Assembly (NCBI RefSeq): GCF_017948265.1
Contig: NZ_CP072852.1
Span: forward strand, 1,178,001 to 1,242,000
DNA length: 64,000 bases
Source of the DNA: Rhodoferax sp. PAMC 29310
GTDB lineage: Bacteria; Pseudomonadota; Gammaproteobacteria; Burkholderiales; Burkholderiaceae_C
Reading direction: 5' to 3'
Shown here in pieces: positions 51,301-57,262 of this stretch. Every line of letters starts with the position of its first letter. The stretch's first letter is position 1. A program made the position numbers and the translations under genes. The notes below the pieces were generated by a model, which did not search any database, was not told the DNA's origin, and saw nothing but the letters and a program-made list of their open reading frames with translations.

Positions 51301-53190
51301 GGCACCGCCCGAAATTTGCGCCGTCAACGTGCCGCCGGCCGCGACCAGCAGGTTGTTGGCCGCCAGATTGCCCTGGGCCACTGCGCCGATGGCGCCGTTG
51401 TTGACGGTGATGCTGCCCAGCACCGCTGTCGTAACAGCGCGTTCCGCCACCGTGTAATTGGTGGTAACAGCCGCATCACCCACACCAGCGCCGATGCTGG
51501 AGGAGATGTTTTGCGCCAACACAGCGGCGTTGGTGTTTTGCTGCGTACCCACCACCGCCATGGAGGCGTTGACGTTGTTGGCCTTGGCATTGATCAGGTT
51601 GCCGGCCAGGTTGCCGGTGGCACCCGAGGTGAGAGCGTCATGGTTGACCGCGACGCTGCCGGTGGCGGTCAGGACATCCATCGCTGCCGTGATGCCGGAG
51701 CCCGACACCAGCGAGCTGACGCCGCTGCCCGAAGTGGTGTTGGGGCGCTGGTTGACCTGGGCGCTGTTGACGATGATGTCGGCGCCTGCGGTTTGCAAAA
51801 CAGCGCCCACATTGACACCGGTGGCTGACCTGCTGCCGGTCAGGTTGACGTTGCTGCTGTTGAATTCAATGGCATTGCCCGAGCTGGTGAGCAGGCCGGC
51901 GCTGCTTAAGCTGCCGGCGGCGTTACCAATGGACTGCGCCGAGATGGACTGCGGTGCCAGCGCCGTGCCGCTGACCGACAGGCTGCTGGTCAGGTCCGTG
52001 GAGGACGTCGTTCCAATATTCGGGACACCGACGTAGGTCAGGTCGGCGATGATCTGGCTGTTGGAGATCAAGGCGGTCGGGCCAGTATTAGCCGCCAGGT
52101 AGCCAAGGGTTTCAACGTTGGCTTGCGCATTGGTCACGCTGGCACTGCCGCTGAAAGCGTTGCTGCTGGCATCAGCCTGCAGCAGATTGGTGGCCTTGTT
52201 GCCGGTGAAAGCGGCCGACTGCGTGTTGTTGTTGAGCGTGAGCGGCGAGGACAGATCGGGGCTGGCCATGATCGGCACATACCCATTCCCTACAATGTCG
52301 TAATGGTCAACATAGTTGCCCGTCTCCTGAGACTTGAGCGCAATGGTGTTATCGGTCAGCGCGGCATAAGAGCCAGCAGCGCTGCCGGCGCTGATGCCGC
52401 CATTGACCGTGCCTTGCAGCGTGTTGATGCTGAGCGTGGCTGTCGAGTCGCCCGACACGCTGCCACCACCCGTGACAGTGGTTCCGGTGAAGCCGATGGT
52501 GCTGGAGCCGCCCCTGCTGTTGGCAAAACCCAGCGGCACGGCACCAGCCACCACGGTGGTGGCTTCATTGAGCGTGGCCGAGGCTGCAATCTCATTGCTG
52601 TTGACAGCAATGGGTGCGGCAGCCATTTTTGTAAACAGGGCACCCACGGTGGAGCCACTGACATTGGCCTGCACATTGACCTGGCCACCGCCAGAATTCT
52701 GGCTACCGAGGAACTGCACCGCGAGCGCTCCGATGGATTTGTTGGTGGCCATCAGGCCCAGGTCGATGGTGGCCGCCGTGCCGCCACTGGCCAGCGTCAA
52801 CTGGTTGCCGGTGCCGCTGGCAGAGATGCTGTTGTTGCTGACATTGGCCGTGACTTTGCCACCGCCACTTTGGGTGTTCAAAATGCCGCCGGCACCTGTC
52901 GTCATATTCACATTGGCAGTCAAGGTGCGCATCGTAGTGCTGTACAGCGTCTGCACCGACTGCACCGGGATGGTGGTGCCCGACATGCCGCTGACCCCTG
53001 TGAAGTCCTGGTTCAAACCATAGGTGCCGTTACCCAACTTGATGGTGGTCGCAGTCGCGGTCGGGAAGTTAATGCCGAACGACGCGACCTGCGCCAGCGC
53101 ACTTGTCGAAGCCATGCCCATGACGAGTGACACACACGCGGCAGCCACAGGTGACTGGCCAAATTTTTTGGATTTTGACGATAAGTTCAT
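45388..53190 (-). CDS. Giant secreted repeat protein, 2600 residues, next to CsgG-like exporter
   Basis: A signal peptide (SLVMGMASTSALAQ) is followed by some 25 degenerate repeats of about 75-90 residues. Each has an NTQxN-type motif (for example SNTQTN, SNSQSN, RNTQDN), a short strand ending in VGV, and a later NxLxAxxxGNxAxN motif. Asn, Gln, Ser, Thr and Val dominate and Cys is absent in what I read, as in amyloid-like or beta-helical surface fibres. There is no TPS domain, so it is not a TpsA. Directly upstream is a CsgG-like lipoprotein gene, the probable export channel. It carries a 13-G tract in frame at 46378-46390. Family assignment is uncertain; an analogue of the HfaD holdfast-anchor adhesin is my best suggestion. 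Confidence 0.75.
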   Translation of the reverse strand: MNLSSKSKKFGQSPVAAACVSLVMGMASTSALAQVASFGINFPTATATTIKLGNGTYGLNQDFTGVSGMSGTTIPVQSVQTLYSTTMRTLTANVNMTTGAGGILNTQSGGGKVTANVSNNSISASGTGNQLTLASGGTAATIDLGLMATNKSIGALAVQFLGSQNSGGGQVNVQANVSGSTVGALFTKMAAAPIAVNSNEIAASATLNEATTVVAGAVPLGFANSRGGSSTIGFTGTTVTGGGSVSGDSTATLSINTLQGTVNGGISAGSAAGSYAALTDNTIALKSQETGNYVDHYDIVGNGYVPIMASPDLSSPLTLNNNTQSAAFTGNKATNLLQADASSNAFSGSASVTNAQANVETLGYLAANTGPTALISNSQIIADLTYVGVPNIGTTSSTDLTSSLSVSGTALAPQSISAQSIGNAAGSLSSAGLLTSSGNAIEFNSSNVNLTGSRSATGVNVGAVLQTAGADIIVNSAQVNQRPNTTSGSGVSSLVSGSGITAAMDVLTATGSVAVNHDALTSGATGNLAGNLINAKANNVNASMAVVGTQQNTNAAVLAQNISSSIGAGVGDAAVTTNYTVAERAVTTAVLGSITVNNGAIGAVAQGNLAANNLLVAAGGTLTAQISGGAVSNSVSGGGATANAGLVAVNVQGNTASAAEASVSGSSIFIAGVDQAGDNQGNLVPLGAATLSASSNRISALAQGNNGGTNIGVTVGNAIALTAAAANSQNNNSTSPVTATVESSGVVVRGLSSDGTTIVSNSNTLVADATGNLGVNAISISGGSTVDGSVGVNTSDLQSLQGNGAAIKAAITAGAGASGIGVQLGVASLNSSSNSFGYSTTENASGTNPYTSSAVSATTGNFTDMLGRDITTVTGATLAVNSSTVAANATANQVNNSASLSGTTIGSIAPVASVIGNTQNNSGAVGSSVTSTDVGVRLVDQSNTVTSAPTYTNSATTTNSFDSDPTPGVNWSDVNLSNASAVAANSVSGSAAGSITAIDTTTASVSSSTLAAASSGNVAGNLLRLNGTDVTLPSGAALAVANTQTNNALGVLISSVSGANVGVLVGDASAGVTGTGISTLIGTVSATVLPTQNHPPSTYGIFNGSGSATISTPVVGSMAATGINALTATVDNSVLSATSIANSADNRIIVGATALAAAGAAHNALITNSQSNAALFSANLSTVNLGVVLANVTADQTTTGNGSATTRVTSTNTNVGSSISTVNGAVASTTLSASGSATALGISGSTVSVQGSALTATAKGNTVSNVIDLGSTVATAFGVQINNVTNGVGQTNIGSGLATLGDVRLGTVLDDVAATSTSTSTANATVSGSATDVTQSSVTNATATTSGSATAVATSTGLRNSTSTVSGNSLTAIGFGNEAINVVSGSGTVIGAVSNQAAANVISSQINTGYLTASVGLSGVVAAPIQLGTVVGAVTSIGSALVTSTASGSASALATDPGTNGESTLANFASTAVAIATATVNDTGISGLTAATDGNRIEAANTGNSAVNAIRLASTAITGSTGAETLANRNSQVNNGGLSASVANVGLGVLLTSVDATGTANGSSSATAVATATDSNTSAWASGSSTYTTNSASASASGDATTVASGSATAMGIEASNASVASNVLRAANTGNSATTVTSLSASSLTGVVGSTTVSGVSSQTNVASAASYGTLIATLGGSGGVVTVGVSGGAVTATFNASGSAKATSTGSTTAYNWYDADAGAPVVNASASNATPTLLTTATATANATATATGMSGSTFNVLSNQLSATNVGNSAYTSAVLDGTVLGTTLAPVSAMQSNTQTNGLYGYGTGIATASNIMLGVLQADVSANASGSASYTSSTGSNTANATAFAYGIVNSTLSVGGTQAAPQTVTAQSIGNLASTLIAVTQSTGAGPSGSATLAVTNVQDNYASQLATVGGVSGAVTVGVKVGDVTATADANATQTYLTGITNWPIGYAETARANAVGISGSSVAVQFNQLAALSYGNSASNSVASSTSTLLGGSLVAVPTFSLGNTQTNLSPTDSIVADVDIGVVVGDVMNNANGWLWSYGNSVAINAAQLNVSNNQSLATSMGNVADNRAVVSAGVAGSTALPFSSLVASGQASTGAQTALVDLLRVGVFTGQSNDDGIRNSSLTVAGNQVQTATYGNQASNVNEVLASNTANIGAVATRNTQDNVGILGSNTISNTTVGVGIERASSTALYNTPTTVQSNTLAALSYGNSATNSTVVSGGTTLTAISVATAFETSNTQTNAASMVSLADTIQVGVVVGGGGYGGTGINNSPVVVKDNAVSVLSYANQASNALSLSAGNVIDGNSPLAQVSNSQTNRSAGTAASTLQKVDVGVLVNAYSANANNSAVTVDGNRLTAASYLNTASNTLSLAAQVLAVPATVTSTQSNDASGLGKISGVNVGVLPEAGAAFNPQILNNVTSTVSNNALNAQAGGNTAQNVLNATASATIANAGPSFQVLNAQSNNGVMTALLENVHVGNWGDSNSQYGYYNGYNYTMNLPTTMTVSMNTAVASAYGNTASNALNMNALTGSSNSASTGLSNSQSNTASLSATVSGVLMGVGSGQGTGTVSVSGNSIVASTVGNAASNRVGIVR
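46378..46390 (-). repeat. G13 homopolymer inside the 2600-residue adhesin gene
   Basis: Thirteen consecutive C on the + strand, read as G13 in the coding strand and encoding Gly4 after VGVVV. The frame is intact at this length. Tracts of this length are typical slipped-strand contingency sites; gain or loss of one base would truncate the protein at about residue 2270. Confidence 0.9.
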
Positions 53191-53250
53191 GACGATGGTT
53201 CCAGTGAGTTGACAGGTGAGAAGGTTGTAAAGGGAAAAGGAGAGGAAAAG

Positions 53251-54603
53251 TTATTGCCAAAGACTGATGCGCGCCAGCAATTGCAGGCCGTTTTCGTAGC
53301 GGAATATCTTGCCGTCGGTCGGCTCAGGCCGCCAGGTGACACTGATGCGCGCAGCCTGCACGCCGCGCGCCACCAGCAGATCGGACACGGTGTGCAGGCG
53401 CTGGTTGATGAGTTCATCGCGTTGCATCGGTGGATAAACTTCGCTGTCACGACTCAGCAGCTTGTAGCTCACACGCTTGCCCAAAGCGGCGTCGCTGACG
53501 ATCTTGTCAATGAGCGACATGACACGCGGCGAGATGGCGGCGCTGGCCACATCGAATTCGATGTCGTAGCCAGCGTCTTGCTGCGAGGCACCCGCGTTTT
53601 GCGGAACTTGCCCGCTTTGGGTGCTGGTGGCGTCAAGCAGGGGCGTGCCAGCCGCAAGTACCTTGCTGGCACTGACCACCGGCGCGGCAGCCAAAGCCAC
53701 CGGCGCCGCTGGGGCCTGGACCGGCACGACGACCTTGGCCTGAACCGTCGCCTTGCGCTGATCGGCTGCCAGCTCAAGACAAGGCTTGACGTCCACCTTG
53801 CCAACGGCCGCAACCAATTCAAGAATACCTTGCTCGATGGTGGTGCGCACGCCCAGTTGCAGCGGCTCCTGGCGCTTGGCGCCCACGGTCAGGTCGAGCA
53901 GTTCGCTGCCAAAAAAGCGGTACACACCAACACCCACTTCCTCGCCCTTGATTTGCTTTTGCAGGCTGACCGTTTTGACCACCAACAGCGTGCGCGTGTC
54001 AACCAGACGCAAGTCGACCCCGATGTTCATGGTGTAGGTGCGCCGCTTGCCTCCGACGTTGGAGACCGAGACGTCAGCGCCACCCGACTGGATGTCGTAA
54101 TTGACCTCAGTGATGCCGCCAATGACGTAGTACTGCGAGCCCAGGATGGAGCCACCAAAATACGGCACCCAGGCCACCGGCGGTTTACCAGACTCGACCG
54201 CATGGGGCTGGCCGTCACCCAGCTGCCTGCGGTCGGTGTAAGCCAACTCAAGTTCGCCGATGCGGGTGTCGAAGCGTTCATGCAATTGCACCACATCACC
54301 GAGCTTGCCCAGGGCCGAATAAGCCATCAAGGCGCCGCCCTGGGTGATGGCATTGCCTTCGTTCTGATTGTATTTTCCGGTGTAGTCCTTGACATCACCC
54401 ACGGCGATGCCAATCGCCGGGCGGCGCTGCTGGCGCAGGTTGTCGGCCAGACAGGTGAAGGCCGGCTCCAGCGGCGTAAAATTGCGACGCACAGCCGCGC
54501 CTACAACCACCGCTTCTTCGTCCGGCGCCAGACGCTCGGTCGGCAAGACACCGCAAGCGGTCAAGCTGGCTATAACCGATAGTCCAATAAATTTCTTGTA
54601 CAT
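53251..54603 (-). CDS. CsgG-family outer-membrane channel lipoprotein with C-terminal OmpA-like domain
   Basis: 450 residues, much longer than E. coli CsgG (277). It has a lipobox, SLTACGVLP. The CsgG core spans about residues 40-280: RPAIGIAVGDVKDYTGKYNQ, GALMAYSALGKLGDVVQL, GGITEVNYDIQSGGADV, then a TYTMNIGVDLRLVDTRTLLV segment and YRFFGSELLDLTVG. After an Ala/Pro/Val linker, residues about 345-450 resemble an OmpA-type domain (IEFDVASAAISPRVMSLID, NQRLHTVSDLLVARGVQAAR), possibly peptidoglycan binding. It lies 60 bases upstream of the 2600-residue gene and 8 bases after the small secreted protein. CsgG family members form nonameric pores for curli or holdfast-anchor proteins. Confidence 0.85.
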   Translation of the reverse strand: MYKKFIGLSVIASLTACGVLPTERLAPDEEAVVVGAAVRRNFTPLEPAFTCLADNLRQQRRPAIGIAVGDVKDYTGKYNQNEGNAITQGGALMAYSALGKLGDVVQLHERFDTRIGELELAYTDRRQLGDGQPHAVESGKPPVAWVPYFGGSILGSQYYVIGGITEVNYDIQSGGADVSVSNVGGKRRTYTMNIGVDLRLVDTRTLLVVKTVSLQKQIKGEEVGVGVYRFFGSELLDLTVGAKRQEPLQLGVRTTIEQGILELVAAVGKVDVKPCLELAADQRKATVQAKVVVPVQAPAAPVALAAAPVVSASKVLAAGTPLLDATSTQSGQVPQNAGASQQDAGYDIEFDVASAAISPRVMSLIDKIVSDAALGKRVSYKLLSRDSEVYPPMQRDELINQRLHTVSDLLVARGVQAARISVTWRPEPTDGKIFRYENGLQLLARISLWQ

Positions 54604-54611
54604 GATGAAAA

Positions 54612-55319
54612 TCAGTTAAGCGAACCAGAACAGGCAGTGCTGCCGGCCACGCTGGCACTGAGCGTGCCGGAGTTACTTTGTTGTGAATTGAGCGTCTGGC
54701 TGCTGGTGCCTGCGCCAGCGGTTACGGCACCGGTAGTGGCACTGGTGTTGGAGCCAGTCACACTTGATGCCAGGCTACCGGTGTTGCTCTGGCTGTTGGC
54801 CAGGCTGCTGGCGGGCGCGTAGCCCGCACCGGAATTGAGAACACCGCCGGCGGCGCCATCTGGCAAGTTGTTACTGGCACTATTGGCCCCTGTGCTGGCG
54901 CCTGTCGAGCCGGCATTCGTGACCGACGGCGATGAATTGCTGGCGCTGGCCGTGGTGCTGCCGGTATTGGCCGAGTTAATCGCCGACACCGAACAGTTGA
55001 CCTGCTTGTTGATGTAGGTGGTGTAGTTGTAGACAGGCCGGATGGCGTCGTAATAACCCGCCCTTTTCTTTTCGATCTGATCCAGTGCGGTGGCCTTATT
55101 CACCTTGTCTTGCGTGCTACCGAATTGCCAGACGCTGTTTTCGCCCAAGTTGTTGGCCAGGGTGCCAAATGAAGTCAGGGCGATTCCCGCCATAACTAGT
55201 GGTATCTTGATACGCCGCAAAACTGATGAGTACTTGATGCTGTTTTGCACGCGCGTCTTTTGCAATCCAATTAGGGAAAAAAGTCTCCGCATAGATGAAC
55301 TGGATGGTGTCGATTTCAT
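54612..55319 (-). CDS. Small secreted Ser/Asn/Thr-rich protein, putative fibre subunit
   Basis: 235 residues. A long N-region (about 35 residues) precedes the hydrophobic signal core IPLVMAGIALTSFGTLANN. The ordered part, NSVWQFGSTQDKVNKATALD then YYDAIRPVYNYTTYINKQVN, is followed by about 120 residues of low-complexity Ser/Thr/Ala/Gly. It ends in two copies of (S/N)xQSNxGxLxxSVxGS, the same motif that recurs in the 2600-residue neighbour. Two Cys bracket the repeat part. First gene of the CsgG operon. It may be a nucleator, minor fibre subunit or HfaA/CsgA-like partner; I do not recognise the family. Confidence 0.65.
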   Translation of the reverse strand: MKSTPSSSSMRRLFSLIGLQKTRVQNSIKYSSVLRRIKIPLVMAGIALTSFGTLANNLGENSVWQFGSTQDKVNKATALDQIEKKRAGYYDAIRPVYNYTTYINKQVNCSVSAINSANTGSTTASASNSSPSVTNAGSTGASTGANSASNNLPDGAAGGVLNSGAGYAPASSLANSQSNTGSLASSVTGSNTSATTGAVTAGAGTSSQTLNSQQSNSGTLSASVAGSTACSGSLN

Positions 55320-55370
55320 TAGCTACCTATTCAAAATGCTGAAAAAAATGATTTTCATGTTTTGAATCAT

Positions 55371-55395
55371 TCTATACAAAGTAAAGGTCTTTACT
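55371..55395 (-). promoter_or_regulatory. Candidate promoter and operator of the CsgG-type operon
   Basis: In the AT-rich 290-bp gap, a minus-strand TATAGA (complement of 55371-55376) lies just downstream of a perfect inverted repeat AGTAAAG-GT-CTTTACT (55380-55395). There is no consensus -35, and the palindrome occupies the spacer/-35 zone, as an activator or repressor site might. The rest of 55320-55609 shows no gene. Confidence 0.4.
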
Positions 55396-55609
55396 ATTGT
55401 TTTCATATTTTAAAAACTTTTTTTTGATTTGAGCATCGTAAGCTGCGGCCACAAGGACACCTGGGCTACTTACCGCGCCTAAAATCATCCACCAAATCCG
55501 CTAGTTTTATCGAAGGTCCGGGGATCCTGCTGACAGCATGAAATCGACCCAATGCCACCCGGCAAACACCGAGGGCGCAGGGTGATACGGTGATTTTTCT
55601 AAGAATCAA

Positions 55610-57250
55610 TCAAAACCGACGACCCAACATGAAGTAAAGGCGCGGGTTGCGATCCTCGCCATCCGATGTAGACGGACCACCCTTGCCGCGCCAAGCCAGG
55701 GTCGCATCCAGGCTCCAGGCACCGTAGAATGAGCGCACGCCGATACCTGGCCCCGAGACCGTTCGGGTCGCGTTGGCGTTGGCACCCCAAGGCTGGGCAT
55801 TGGCATTCGACTGGCCCGAGTCATAGAAAAGGAAGGGCGTCACCGCACCCATGATGTAGCGCATTTCCAATTGCGTGAACCAGCCCTTGTCACCCACCCC
55901 TTCACCGAGCGGGTAAGCGCGTACGCCGTAGTAACCACCCAGATTGAATTTTTCGGATGAATCCAGATTTTTGCTCGCCCACTGGCCGGAGTAACGAGCA
56001 TAGAAGCTCAGATTTCCTGCGACATTCTGGATACGTGCCACGTCGATGTTGATCTTGTTGAAACTGCCCAGGGTCTGAGCGAGATCGTGCACAGTTAACG
56101 CTTCATCCAGCGTCAGCTTGCCAGCAAGCCAGTTCAACGAACCGTAGGTCACGCCGCCGCCCAACAGGGCGTCGCGCTTGTCAAACTGCAAGCTGACGGG
56201 AACCCCGTTGCTGCTCTTGTTGCGTACGACACCTGCCGCGCGGTAGTCATCCTGCAAGTCCTTGTGCTGAAAGCCCAGCGACAACAGCACGTTGGTAGCC
56301 TGCGAACGCACCAGCGGATAACTCAGCTTGGCAGTCGTCACATTGGCGATACCCACAGCATCCAGCACCGAAAACTGCCCACCAAGCTGGTAGCTGGTGT
56401 GGGCGTGGCCGATCTGGCCGCGCAGGCCTGAAGCGCCTATCGGCACCGAGTAGTCGATCGAGCCCAGCCACATCTGCTCATTGGTGAGCATGCCGTTGAG
56501 CGAAATCTTGTCGCCGTAGCGGAATGGGCTGTTGATGTCCAGCAAGCCATGCAGGCGGTAGGCACCGGTGCTGCGGGCGCCGGTGTTATCAAAGCCAACT
56601 TCGCCACTGGTGGAGGACACGCGCTCAACGTTCACCGTCAGGTCCGCCTCACCCTGCGCGGCGCCCGGTTTGATGACTGGGTGGATCTTCAAGCCGGGCT
56701 GATCGTCAAGGATGAGCAAGGTGCGCTCCAGTGCCTTGTTCCGGATCAGATCGCCCTGCTTGAAACCATAGTTCAGGAAAGGCTGCGCACCTTCAGGCAA
56801 GTTGTCCTTACCGGCTGTTCTGATGACGCCGTAACGGCCTTCGAGCACCGTGACCTGCAGCACGCCGTCCTTCATGTCCTGTGCTGGCAGGTAGACCTGG
56901 GTGAACGAATAGCCCTCGCTCCGATACAGGGCTTCGAGCTTGGCGACCAGCGCATTCAGCCCAGCCATGTCAAAGCGTTGACCCTTGACGTCACCCAGTG
57001 CGCCCAGAAGCGCCTCGGTGGACAAGGCTGTGTTGCCGGCAACCCGTACCGACTGTAGTTCGACGCTGGCGCCGCCAAGCGGCTGGGCCACGGATGGTGC
57101 TGGTGGGATCTTGGGCACGACGGAAGCATCGGTGGGCGGCGGCTGCGGCGGTGTCGCCCCTTGCAGTCCGGTGCTGCCCTGGGCCGAAGCCTGCGCAACC
57201 CAACCCAGCAGGGCCAGCGCGACGAAGTGATTCAGTTTGCAGATTTTCAT
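55610..57250 (-). CDS. TpsB outer-membrane transporter (FhaC/ShlB family), second copy
   Basis: 546 residues. A signal peptide ends at VAQASAQ, followed by a Pro-rich linker, then POTRA domains (about 60-215: ELQSVRVAGNTALSTEALLG, YLPAQDMKDGVLQVTVLEGR) and a beta-barrel. The loop-6 motif is YYGVRAYPLGEG (about residue 450) and the C-terminus ends in LGRRF with a terminal Phe, the BAM signal. It starts 12 bases after the YDG/MBG exoprotein stop, so that protein is its expected client. It is clearly diverged from the other TpsB at 41088-42752. Confidence 0.93.
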   Translation of the reverse strand: MKICKLNHFVALALLGWVAQASAQGSTGLQGATPPQPPPTDASVVPKIPPAPSVAQPLGGASVELQSVRVAGNTALSTEALLGALGDVKGQRFDMAGLNALVAKLEALYRSEGYSFTQVYLPAQDMKDGVLQVTVLEGRYGVIRTAGKDNLPEGAQPFLNYGFKQGDLIRNKALERTLLILDDQPGLKIHPVIKPGAAQGEADLTVNVERVSSTSGEVGFDNTGARSTGAYRLHGLLDINSPFRYGDKISLNGMLTNEQMWLGSIDYSVPIGASGLRGQIGHAHTSYQLGGQFSVLDAVGIANVTTAKLSYPLVRSQATNVLLSLGFQHKDLQDDYRAAGVVRNKSSNGVPVSLQFDKRDALLGGGVTYGSLNWLAGKLTLDEALTVHDLAQTLGSFNKINIDVARIQNVAGNLSFYARYSGQWASKNLDSSEKFNLGGYYGVRAYPLGEGVGDKGWFTQLEMRYIMGAVTPFLFYDSGQSNANAQPWGANANATRTVSGPGIGVRSFYGAWSLDATLAWRGKGGPSTSDGEDRNPRLYFMLGRRF

Positions 57251-57262
57251 GAGGTAGTCCTA

